Positions 8,507 to 13,752 of a stretch of DNA of 28,785 nt are shown here, piece by piece. The position numbers and the translations under genes are program-made. Under the pieces are notes generated by a model. It was not told the DNA's origin and did not search any database. It worked only from the letters and a program-made list of their open reading frames with translations. Within the stretch, counting starts at the first letter, position 1. Each line of letters opens with the position of its first letter. Source of the DNA: a virus; IMG/VR virus record IMGVR_UViG_3300035698_004883, positions 1 to 28,785 of that record; one strand, written 5' to 3'.

Positions 8507-9106
8507 GGGACATGGCTATGATCACTGACCATGCCCCTTCTTTCTGTTTCCGAAGAGTGTCATCACGAAACGTAGGACTCGAACCTCTGATACCGCGTTG
8601 ACGGTATCTTGTGCCAGTTATCTTTATCCATGCTTTGCCATGCTTATGAGGACTCGAACCTCTGGTTTCTATCCCGCTCTTCTCTTCTTCGTTATATCTT
8701 GGGGAAGCTGATAAACGCATATTACACTTTGTTTGGCCCAATACAATAAAATGATCCACGGATGCTAGGCTTTTACGGAACGTCTCTCCGGTTAATTGTC
8801 TAAAAGAGATGTGGCCCTTAACCACTCCTTGCATACACACCAGTTAACTCCAGTGTTGTTTTAAGTCATTCATATTACATCGGAGCTTCCCCCTGAACCG
8901 TTTGGAACGGTATCATTACTGGTGGAGGGAACCGGATAATCAATCCGATTATTGTTATGTGATTAACGTTAACAGACCCCCCGAATAAATAACTGGGCAC
9001 CGGGATTCACACCCGAATTTCCTTCAACAATACTATGATTTTGCTAGCAAACCATTTGTATCTCCAGCGTTCTACGTTTACTTAGAACTCAGAACTATAC
9101 CCATTG
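8507..9106 (-). ncRNA. Candidate large structured phage RNA
   Basis: There is no convincing protein gene here, but base pairing is dense. AGCTTCCCC (minus strand, 8709-8701) pairs perfectly over 9 bp with GGGGAAGCT (8892-8884), closing a ~190-base domain. Inside it GGTTAA/TTAACC and TCTCT/AGAGA interleave as a pseudoknot. Other hairpins are 8896-8910 (6 bp), 8932-8946 (5 bp) and 8507-8537 (9 bp, one G-U). Three T-loop-like arms have no normal tRNA body: 8573-8589 and 8648-8664, which share the 16-mer CAGAGGTTCGAGTCCT, and one near 9000-9018. Large ornate RNAs such as GOLLD and ROOL are known beside phage tRNA genes. Membership of either is only an inference, and the ends are approximate. Confidence 0.45.
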
Positions 9107-9179
9107 CGGTCGGGACGGGATTCGAACCCGCAACTTCCTCCGTGACAGGGAGGTGCTCTACCAATTGAACTACCAGACC
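9107..9179 (-). tRNA. tRNA-Asp(GTC)
   Basis: Complete cloverleaf: acceptor GGTCTGG/CCCGACC (one T-C mismatch at pair 5:68), D-loop AATTGGTA, anticodon arm CCTCC-CTGTCAC-GGAGG giving GTC, T-arm GCGGG-TTCGAAT-CCCGT, discriminator G73 as expected for Asp. CCA is not encoded, so host 3'-end maturation is needed. It lies between the structured RNA and the irregular Leu-like gene. Confidence 0.9.
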
Positions 9180-9184
9180 AATGA

Positions 9185-9273
9185 TCAAGACACCGGGAGT
9201 CCCACCCGAAATTACCAAACGCTTCTGAAGGGTTCGTATGAGCGTAACCGACGGCTCTTTGGTAATCGTTTTG
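9185..9273 (-). tRNA. Irregular tRNA-like gene, Leu(CAG)-like with an extra helix
   Basis: Acceptor strands CAAAACG and TGTCTTG pair at 6 of 7 positions, with A73. A D-like arm (GAGC/GCTC with GG in the loop) and an anticodon arm AACCC-TTCAGAA-GCGTT (one C-C mismatch, anticodon CAG) are present. The T-arm stem is good but its loop is TGGGACT, not TTCRANY. The oddity is a 9-base linker after the acceptor (ATTACCAAA) that pairs perfectly with TTTGGTAAT in the variable region, an extra helix absent from normal tRNA. Total length is 89 bases. It could be a degraded tRNA or a domain of the neighbouring structured RNA; the Leu identity is tentative. Confidence 0.4.
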
Positions 9274-9366
9274 ACTATCGAATTAGTTGACCAGTCAGAG
9301 CCTTCTCATAAAGTCCTGTCCCGTTCAACATAATGAGCCAAACTATCTCGTTGTACTAAAATAAAG

Positions 9367-9461
9367 TGGAATAGGAAGGATTTGAACCTACATAGTAATC
9401 CTCTTTTAAGGGAGGTACACTCCGGCCTGATTACCATTTGTGTGTTACTTACTGCTATCCC
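9367..9461 (-). tRNA. Irregular tRNA-like gene, Leu(TAA)-like
   Basis: Acceptor GGGATAG/CTATTCC pairs fully (one G-U), with A73 and a T-arm with loop TTCAAAT. The anticodon arm is CCTC/GAGG around CCTTAAAA, reading TAA if T33 is the third loop base. The D region is about 20 bases too long, and AGTAA after the acceptor can pair with TTACT just before the T-arm, again an extra linker-to-variable helix. An alternative GTAATC/GATTAC pairing is also possible. No long Leu-type variable arm is seen. No CCA is encoded. Confidence 0.5.
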
Positions 9462-9567
9462 GAATACAATGGCCCCGTCCGGTAATCCTCCGGAAATCTC
9501 CGACTCCAGTAGTCGGCCTTTCTCCTACATCTGGGAATGCGTCCCAGAAATGACGAGGCACTGTTTC
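9462..9567 (-). ncRNA. Three tandem hairpins after the lipoprotein gene
   Basis: Between the lipoprotein stop and the Leu-like gene the RNA can form TCTGGGA-CGCAT-TCCCAGA, then CCGACT-ACTGG-AGTCGG, then TCCGG-AGGATTA-CCGGA. All stems are perfect. None has a following U-run, so they are not obvious terminators. They may be processing signals or part of a larger structured RNA. Confidence 0.4.
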
Positions 9568-9912
9568 TTAATATTGAAAAACTTCGATTAAACAAGGATC
9601 TGAAAATGTCATAGGAATTCCATTTCCCATTTCATATATTTTAACAATATCCAAATCACATAAACATACTGTTGGATAATGCATCACTCCATTATGCACA
9701 TAAAATTCTGATGTATCAATAGGACTATTTGTCGTGTATACAAAGTATGGATCTATGACCATCATAAAATTTGCACCCGGAACAGTATCAGCACAGTTAT
9801 TAGATGAAACATTACACCAACCGCCAACTAAACCACAATTAGTATTCACTTCTGTTTTTTCACATGATGCGAATACAATTAGCAGTATCAATAGTATAAA
9901 AGATTTTTTCAT
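9568..9912 (-). CDS. Small phage lipoprotein
   Basis: From the ATG at 9912 the protein is 114 aa and starts MKKSFILLILLIVFASC. This is a lysine pair, a hydrophobic stretch and an FASC lipobox, a classic lipoprotein signal with acylated Cys17. An ATG at 9936 is also in frame and overlaps the upstream stop, but it would bury the signal peptide behind 8 residues, so I prefer 9912. The mature part has five further cysteines and no family I recognise. Phage lipoproteins are often involved in superinfection exclusion or receptor blocking; that role is inferred only from type and its position as a 'moron' between tRNA genes. It follows the GIY-YIG gene directly. Confidence 0.75.
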   Translation of the reverse strand: MKKSFILLILLIVFASCEKTEVNTNCGLVGGWCNVSSNNCADTVPGANFMMVIDPYFVYTTNSPIDTSEFYVHNGVMHYPTVCLCDLDIVKIYEMGNGIPMTFSDPCLIEVFQY

Positions 9913-9935
9913 AATACAAAGATAAGAATTATCCA

Positions 9936-10592
9936 TTACATCTTACGCCCCTTAATCCAATTATTTTTAAGATACTGTTCTAAATCACTTTTTGGTATCT
10001 TCTTGTTACCAGTATCATTATAGATCCAACAAGTACCAAATTGTGAATTTTTAGAACCTGTTCTGTCAGCTTTCGACATCTTCGCTTTGGTTTCTTCTGT
10101 ATGAGATCGACCTGTAAAGGTGTCATATGAGATCTTTCCTGCTGCATGTGCCCCTTTAATATTTGCTGTTACATTTACTATATGCTTAGCGAGAAGTTCG
10201 GGATCAGATTGTCGTTTGGCTAAAGATGCTTTACCACCTGCAGTTCCCCATTTTTTATAAATTTCATCAATTCGTTCTTGCGATAGATTTCCGTATGAAA
10301 AACCTCCGTCACCACCAATCATTAAATTCATACATAAAGGATCTTTTAGTAAATCTTCATTAACTAATTCGATCTCTCGGAGAACTAATGTCTTTCTATT
10401 ATCAAAGAACTCCAAAATCTCATAATCAAAGTTCTCTTTCCCATGATAGTTAATAGAATTTCGAAGACGTGTCCCAGAACCTAAATAACTGTCATTCAAA
10501 TTATCAGTAGAATGCATTCCTACATAAAATTTGTTGTTTACCTTACATGTCGTTTTATAAATGACGTGGTACTTCTTTTGTTTTCTTGGCAT
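9936..10592 (-). CDS. GIY-YIG homing endonuclease (Seg-like) in the tRNA array
   Basis: 218 aa. The N-terminal nuclease domain begins YHVIYKTTCKVNNKFYVGMH (a degenerate GIY...YVG pair), followed by SYLGSGTRLRNSI and a conserved Glu region (REIELVNE). Near residues 165-180, GRSHTEETKAKMSKA is a NUMOD3-type DNA-binding motif. Free-standing enzymes of this type cut phage-related DNA lacking the gene and so spread it. It sits between two halves of the tRNA array, so it probably entered there with the lipoprotein. A GATATATAA box lies 18 bases before its ATG. Confidence 0.85.
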   Translation of the reverse strand: MPRKQKKYHVIYKTTCKVNNKFYVGMHSTDNLNDSYLGSGTRLRNSINYHGKENFDYEILEFFDNRKTLVLREIELVNEDLLKDPLCMNLMIGGDGGFSYGNLSQERIDEIYKKWGTAGGKASLAKRQSDPELLAKHIVNVTANIKGAHAAGKISYDTFTGRSHTEETKAKMSKADRTGSKNSQFGTCWIYNDTGNKKIPKSDLEQYLKNNWIKGRKM

Positions 10593-10610
10593 CTTGTAAC
10601 CTATTTTTCT

Positions 10611-10619
10611 TTATATATC
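10611..10619 (-). promoter_or_regulatory. GATATATAA promoter-like box (GIY-YIG gene)
   Basis: This is the same box as elsewhere in the window but with A in the last position. It is followed by 18 bases before the ATG at 10592. It would let the endonuclease be transcribed late and independently of the tRNAs, as is common for phage homing endonucleases. Confidence 0.45.
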
Positions 10620-10657
10620 CGAAATATTTAGAAAAACAGGTACAAAACGACTAGGAG

Positions 10658-10730
10658 CGGTCCAGACGGGATTCGAACCCGCAACCTTCTCGCAGACAAC
10701 GAGTTATCCTACCAAATGGACTTCTGGACC
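10658..10730 (-). tRNA. tRNA-Asp(GTC)-like, unusual anticodon loop
   Basis: Perfect 7-bp acceptor GGTCCAG/CTGGACC, G73, D-loop with ATTTGGTA and T-arm GCGGG-TTCGAAT-CCCGT. The anticodon arm is ACTCG-TTGTCTG-CGAGA. Only four pairs form, the loop reads GTC after T33, and position 37 is T where a purine is almost universal. The body is sound, so it is probably expressed, but its decoding identity is less sure than that of the other Asp genes. No CCA is encoded. Confidence 0.75.
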
Positions 10731-10744
10731 AGTAAATATGTGTG

Positions 10745-10819
10745 CAACTATGATGAGATTTGAACCCACGATCTCTTCCGTGACAGGGAAGCGTTCACTC
10801 CAGACTGAACCGCATAGTT
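10745..10819 (-). tRNA. tRNA-Asp(GTC), divergent body
   Basis: Acceptor AACTATG/CATAGTT is perfect but starts with A, unusual for Asp. Anticodon arm CTTCC-CTGTCAC-GGAAG gives GTC, with T-loop TTCAAAT and G73. The anticodon loop is identical to that of the Asp gene at 9107, while the acceptor differs completely. It is the third GTC gene in the array. CCA is not encoded. Confidence 0.85.
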
Positions 10820-10822
10820 AAA

Positions 10823-11002
10823 TAAGGGGCGAGGGAATCGAACCCTATAATTACACCTTCGGAAAACTGAGACATTGTTGGGTCTATAAATCCCAATGAA
10901 CATCTGCTTATTCCTAGATCATTTCGGAAAGGCTTATTCGAAGTCGCCAAAGCTCGTAGAGGATCATATAATTATCCCACGACCGAATGTGGGCACCTTG
11001 TG
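10823..11002 (-). ncRNA. Structured stretch ending in a T-arm and acceptor 3' strand
   Basis: The 3' end (10823-10847) is tRNA-like: T-arm around TTCGATT, then GCCCCTT and A73. No matching 5' acceptor (AAGGGGC or a G-U variant) occurs in the preceding 150 bases. Upstream there are hairpins TTGGG/CCCAA (around 10875-10893), ATCT/AGAT and GGAT/GATCC, and the sequence TTTTCCGAA/CTTTCCGAA occurs twice. It may be a tRNA with a lost 5' half or part of another structured RNA. I see no protein gene here. Confidence 0.35.
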
Positions 11003-11075
11003 AGGTCAGAGAGGGATTCGAACCCCCGTAGCTTGGGTTGCAACCAAGTACCTAAAGCCGCTCGGACACCTGACC
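11003..11075 (-). tRNA. tRNA-Cys(GCA), copy 1
   Basis: Acceptor GGTCAGG/TCTGACC (one G-U), anticodon arm CTTGG-TTGCAAC-CCAAG giving GCA, T-loop TTCGAAT, and the Cys-specific discriminator T73. The D-arm region GTCCGAGCGGCTTTAGGT resembles the second Cys gene, so the two are probably old duplicates. CCA is not encoded. Confidence 0.9.
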
Positions 11076-11163
11076 AAAATGTGTTACAGACAAAAACCTT
11101 GGCGGACAACTGCTGTAACGTGTGGGTTGAACTATGTTCCCTGGGAAACCACGTTGTATGGTG
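11076..11163 (-). ncRNA. Structured spacer between the two Cys tRNAs
   Basis: GTTACAG and CTGTAAC (plus-strand 11083-11089 and 11113-11119) form a perfect 7-bp stem. TTCCC/GGGAA lies near 11138-11148. No T-loop and no ORF are present. It could be a processing hairpin or a degenerated tRNA. Confidence 0.3.
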
Positions 11164-11234
11164 AGGACGTAGATGGATTCGAACCACCGTAGCAGGTTTT
11201 GCAGACCTGTGCCTAATCGCTCGGCCATACGTCC
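11164..11234 (-). tRNA. tRNA-Cys(GCA), copy 2
   Basis: Perfect acceptor GGACGTA/TACGTCC, anticodon arm CAGGT-CTGCAAA-ACCTG (GCA), T-arm with loop TTCGAAT and the Cys discriminator T73. It is 71 bases long with no encoded CCA. It shares the GCCGAGC D-arm signature with copy 1. Confidence 0.93.
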
Positions 11235-11242
11235 TAATGCTT

Positions 11243-11320
11243 ACCGATAACTGTTGATTCAGTTTCGTTCCCGGACGTTGGGAATCATTTTAATCACCGT
11301 TCAGCGCTATACTATATCGG
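11243..11320 (-). ncRNA. tRNA-sized element with no standard T-loop
   Basis: CCGATA (11320-11315) and TATCGG (11249-11244) close a 77-base element. Inside is a perfect 5-bp stem with a 7-base loop, TTCCC-AACGTCC-GGGAA, and a hairpin AACTG-AATCAA-CAGTT. The size and the three-arm plan are tRNA-like. However, T33 and the TTCRANY T-loop are missing, so an automatic tRNA search would probably miss it. It may be a pseudo-tRNA or a structural RNA. Confidence 0.3.
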
Positions 11321-11323
11321 TCG

Positions 11324-11397
11324 TGGAGAGTACGGGAATCGAACCCGTGGCCTTCTGCTTGCAAAGCAGATGCTCTAGCCAACTGAGCTAACCCCCC
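11324..11397 (-). tRNA. tRNA-Ala(TGC)
   Basis: Standard cloverleaf: acceptor GGGGGGT/ACTCTCC with two G-U pairs, D-arm GCTC/GAGC, anticodon arm TCTGC-TTTGCAA-GCAGA (TGC), T-arm ACGGG-TTCGATT-CCCGT, A73. The usual Ala G3-U70 identity pair is present (G3 opposite T70). CCA is not encoded. Confidence 0.93.
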
Positions 11398-11411
11398 AAA
11401 ATATTTTTATG

Positions 11412-11482
11412 TGGACACAGGGGGATTCGAACCCACTACGATCTTGGTGCAAGCAAGTCGACCTGCCATCGGCCTCTGGCCC
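11412..11482 (-). tRNA. Degenerate tRNA-Ala(TGC)-like gene
   Basis: The 3' half is good: T-loop TTCGAAT, A73, anticodon arm CTTG-CTTGCAC-CAAG reading TGC. The acceptor GGGCCAG/TGTGTCC has two clear mismatches (5:68 and 6:67) and two G-U pairs, one of them G3-U70. The D-arm GGCC/GGTC has a short loop. It is either decaying or repaired after transcription. The phage's Thg1-like enzyme makes 5'-end repair worth considering, although these mismatches lie deeper than its usual targets. Confidence 0.65.
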
Positions 11483-11494
11483 ATAAAATATTTG

Positions 11495-11622
11495 ACGATA
11501 CGAAAAGATTCGAACTTATTGATGTACATCTCACTAGACTTTAATGTACATACACGGAGTGAGCGGTAAGTCTATCTATCATCGCCTGCGCCTTGTGCTG
11601 CTTTCCGGTTGCATACATACCG
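11495..11622 (-). ncRNA. 128-base tRNA-like gene with a pseudoknotted insert
   Basis: Acceptor CGGTATG/CGTATCG pairs at all 7 positions (two G-U). A D-arm TGC-AACCGGAAA-GCA and a T-arm with loop TTCGAAT fit a tRNA. The anticodon/variable part is about 50 bases too long. It carries three interleaved pairings in the order 1-2-3-1'-2'-3': TAGACTT/AAGTCTA, CTCACT/AGTGAG and the self-complementary ATGTACAT twice. Candidates are an intron-bearing tRNA, a tRNA-like structure or a fused small RNA. The mature anticodon cannot be read. Confidence 0.4.
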
Positions 11623-11633
11623 TCAAATAATTG

Positions 11634-11707
11634 TACTCCCTACGGGATTCGAACCCGTGATCTCCGCCTTGAGAGGGCAGCAACTTAAGCCACTTGTCCA
11701 AGGGAGC
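11634..11707 (-). tRNA. tRNA-Glu(CTC)
   Basis: Acceptor GCTCCCT/AGGGAGT with G1-U72, D region TGGACAAGTGGCTTAAGT, anticodon arm CTGCC-CTCTCAA-GGCGG (CTC), T-arm ACGGG-TTCGAAT-CCCGT, A73. The D region is identical to that of the neighbouring Glu(TTC) gene, so the pair arose by duplication. A 1:72 wobble is weak for a tRNA 5' end. CCA is not encoded. Confidence 0.9.
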
Positions 11708-11786
11708 GTGTGGTGGGAGTTTGGATGCTCCCACCGAAATGTTAATGCCATGATGTCAAAGAACGTACACCGAAGTGTAGTTAAAG

Positions 11787-11860
11787 TATTCCGAACGGGA
11801 TTCGAACCCGCGATCTCTCGAGTGAAAGTCGAGCGACTTAAGCCACTTGTCCACCGGAAT
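11787..11860 (-). tRNA. tRNA-Glu(TTC), first gene of the array
   Basis: Acceptor ATTCCGG/TCGGAAT, anticodon arm CTCGA-CTTTCAC-TCGAG (TTC), T-arm GCGGG-TTCGAAT-CCCGT, A73. It begins 17 bases after the attenuator stem, so its expression depends directly on readthrough of that structure. The 79 bases between it and Glu(CTC) show no clear feature. CCA is not encoded. Confidence 0.92.
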
Positions 11861-11870
11861 GTGTGGTAAA

Positions 11871-11957
11871 ATAAAAAGCCCAGACTGAATTTCTTCAATC
11901 TGGGCTCGTAACTATTATGTATAACCTATTAGGTCAACACTGGTAACGAGCCCAGAT
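11871..11957 (-). promoter_or_regulatory. Attenuator: terminator with competing antiterminator
   Basis: Terminator: 13-bp stem (11877-11889 with 11894-11906, one G-U) with a GAAA loop on the RNA, then UUUUAUUUUA. Antiterminator: 11946-11957 is the exact reverse complement of 11898-11909 (12 bp). Both hairpins need bases 11898-11906, so they exclude each other. The 5' arm of the antiterminator is inside the leader ORF and the stop codon is in its loop. A ribosome covering that arm would favour termination; a stalled or absent ribosome would favour readthrough into the tRNA genes. The structures are seen; the regulation is inferred. Confidence 0.65.
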
Positions 11958-12024
11958 GACAATCACGTTCCGCCGCTTCTTCAGCGATCGGTGTGAAAAT
12001 TCTGTATGTCGTTAACTTTTTCAT
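11929..12024 (-). CDS. 31-aa leader peptide of the tRNA operon
   Basis: MKKLTTYRIFTPIAEEAAER then DCHLGSLPVLT. It starts 15 bases after a GATATATAG box and ends within the attenuator. The first five residues match the MKKLT start of the 89- and 132-aa proteins. It contains Glu (EE, E), Ala (AEEAA) and one Asp and one Cys (DC), the amino acids of the canonical tRNAs downstream, which would suit sensing by ribosome pausing. That link is inference. It may instead simply be a small protein. Confidence 0.55.
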   Translation of the reverse strand: MKKLTTYRIFTPIAEEAAERDCHLGSLPVLT

Positions 12025-12039
12025 TGCGTTTGTAATATG

Positions 12040-12048
12040 CTATATATC
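12040..12048 (-). promoter_or_regulatory. GATATATAG box upstream of the tRNA leader
   Basis: Exact box, 15 bases before the leader ATG. A palindrome TTACA-N4-TGTAA (about 12065-12082) lies just upstream and could be an operator. The gap 12025-12165 holds nothing else convincing except a 10-codon ORF (MGKHINGDDW). Confidence 0.55.
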
Positions 12049-12165
12049 TCTTGTTGTTTCGTAATTGTTACACAAATGTAATAATTCTTTTTGAACCGGT
12101 ACTACTTTTGTGGAAATTTACCAATCATCACCGTTAATATGCTTTCCCATTTTGTAAAGTTAATA

Positions 12166-12756
12166 TTATCCTTCGACCTTAGGCCATTTGTCACCACTCT
12201 TCTTATAGCGTTGACCATATCCAGTACCAAGTCTTCCGATACCATGCTGTCTCCAAGATTGAGGTGACATCATTGCCCAAGGCCCTTGATTGGTTTTACC
12301 ATCTATAAACTCATCTGTTATTGGGTTACCAAAATCATCATTTTCAGGAACGTGACTCAACCACTGAGCTTGCTCTTCATTCGTTGACTCTTCTCTAAGT
12401 GGTCCAGTAATCTTGAAATTCCTTTTGACAGCACTAATTACTTTAGCAGGGTTCTTCTCATATCTCTTCAAATCTCCTACTCCTCTTTCAGATATAAAAC
12501 CTTCAAGACCATCCAGTATTCTTTTTGACACCTTGATAATCGCATCCCAATTTTCTGTTATCTCAGAGGCTTTAGTAGATGCAGTGAGAACATCAAGATC
12601 TGTGTTGATCTGTTCCATGTCTCCCCAATATCGGTTATCACTTTCAACATCATTTTCAGAAACATAACCGTCATACATAATCATGAAAAAATAAAGTAGA
12701 ACTAAACCTAGAATACCAATGGTCCAACCTGCTGTTTTATTTATATTGATAGTCAT
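12166..12756 (-). CDS. Membrane-anchored protein, 196 aa
   Basis: Residues ~11-28 (WTIGILGLVLLYFFMIMY) form one transmembrane helix, with a short basic N-terminus and a long soluble C-terminus, so it is probably anchored facing the periplasm. Residues ~85-110 (SERGVGDLKRYEKNP) and the Trp/Gln/Gly-rich tail (GPWAMMSPQSWRQHGIG) show no known motif. It is the last protein gene of the accessory operon before the RNA region. Spanin, holin or exclusion functions are possible, but nothing specific supports them. Confidence 0.7.
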   Translation of the reverse strand: MTININKTAGWTIGILGLVLLYFFMIMYDGYVSENDVESDNRYWGDMEQINTDLDVLTASTKASEITENWDAIIKVSKRILDGLEGFISERGVGDLKRYEKNPAKVISAVKRNFKITGPLREESTNEEQAQWLSHVPENDDFGNPITDEFIDGKTNQGPWAMMSPQSWRQHGIGRLGTGYGQRYKKSGDKWPKVEG

Positions 12757-12774
12757 TTTCGAGCAATTATAAAT

Positions 12775-13014
12775 TTACGCAGGTTCTTCAATTTTTCTGT
12801 AGGTTACTCCTGCTTTGTTAAGAAGTATCATTGAATCTCCACTAATACCATCACGATTTGTGATTTGCTTATTCTTATCCATCCGGATAAGTTTAGTTGT
12901 TAGTGGGTTTCCTTGTACATCCGATATTTTTAATGTTGCAGTATAACCATTCCTCAACTCCACTAAAGGCATCAGAGTATATCTCATGCCAATATTACTT
13001 TCATGTTCAACCAT
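12775..13014 (-). CDS. 79-aa hypothetical protein
   Basis: MVEHESNIGMRYTLMPLVEL..., followed by GYTATLKISDVQGNPL and a Lys/Glu-rich tail. The pattern suggests a small beta-rich domain. No family is recognised. It lies 18 bases before the membrane protein and after the 48-aa basic protein, in the same run of small genes. Confidence 0.6.
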   Translation of the reverse strand: MVEHESNIGMRYTLMPLVELRNGYTATLKISDVQGNPLTTKLIRMDKNKQITNRDGISGDSMILLNKAGVTYRKIEEPA

Positions 13015-13052
13015 AAAGCGAATATAAGACTTACTTCTGAGAACTTAATAGA

Positions 13053-13199
13053 TCAGTCTGAATGTCTTCCAGCGTCACATTCACCTTTCCCTTTCTGTCG
13101 GGCTGATTTCTTGAATATTTTCTTGAATTTTGCTTTGACTTTATCGCCCCAAAAATTGGACCATCGACTTTTACCTTTTGGATTTATGTATGGCTTCAT
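13053..13199 (-). CDS. 48-aa very basic protein
   Basis: MKPYINPKGKSRWSNFWGDK then a run of Lys/Arg (VKAKFKKIFKKSARQKGKG). The ATG overlaps the stop of the phosphoribosyltransferase-like gene (TGATG at 13201-13197), which supports real coding by translational coupling. The composition suggests nucleic-acid or membrane binding. Function unknown. Confidence 0.6.
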   Translation of the reverse strand: MKPYINPKGKSRWSNFWGDKVKAKFKKIFKKSARQKGKGECDAGRHSD

Positions 13200-13716
13200 C
13201 AGAATTTGAAGTTTGGAGTTGCTTTATAGTGATCATAATATCTGAACAACGATTTGATCTCTGATCTTACAACAGGTGCACCATCATAAACGACAGCACA
13301 ATGTGTAACCTCAAATCCCTCGTTCTTCATGTACGCTTTGATCAATCGATACGTCAAACCACCATAGATCGTATCATCTATGAATGCAATGTTTCTTCCT
13401 GCATCGAGCGGTTTATTAGTCCTACTCATTTTAGGCTGATCACCTTTACGAAGACTTCCGTTAAATAGGACGTAATGTATATGTGATAAAAAATGATTTT
13501 CGGGAGCATCGTCAATCATCTTGGCAATTCGTCTACCGAACTTACCACTAAGAGCAATTTGACGATGATTACCTAAATCGAAAAGACTATCAAAAAGTGA
13601 GGTCGTTGCTTCGTCTCGAATCCAACGGTCTAATGCCGTAAAAATACAGGACCACCAGGTGTATTTCTAGAAATTTTATCGACTGCTCTTTTAATCGCTT
13701 GTGTTGCGTTGCTCAT
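13199..13716 (-). CDS. Phosphoribosyltransferase-like protein with a -1 frameshift
   Basis: Frame 0 from 13716 gives 28 codons (MSNATQAIKRAVDKI...GGPVFLRH) and stops at 13630. Moving back one base at the TTTTT run (13640-13644) joins it without a break to FTALDRWIRDEATT... and on to the stop at 13199, about 170 aa. The PRPP-binding loop of type I phosphoribosyltransferases is clear: NIAFIDDTIYGGLT near residues 115-128. A CGTTG/CAACG hairpin lies 11 bases after the run, so programmed frameshifting is possible. One missing T, by sequencing error or mutation, would explain it equally well. Its substrate cannot be told. Confidence 0.65.
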
Positions 13717-13752
13717 AAAACAAAGATACGAGAAAAAGTGGTACAAATGAAG

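Noticed and set aside
8436-8840. 134-aa minus-strand ORF across the RNA region
   Set aside because: Its reading contains RGSSP repeats that are simply translated T-arms, and it overlaps strong RNA secondary structure, so I treat it as a shadow.
8507-11622. Group I intron interrupting tRNA genes
   Set aside because: I could not find a convincing P7/P3 core, and the extra segments in tRNA-like genes are too short (20-55 bases).
11609-11898. 86- and 91-aa ORFs on both strands over the Glu tRNAs
   Set aside because: Both are translations of the two duplicated tRNA genes (GFEPVIS / GSNPVGS strings) and the attenuator.
12136-12170. 10-codon ORF MGKHINGDDW after the membrane protein
   Set aside because: Nothing but its length and an ATG supports it.
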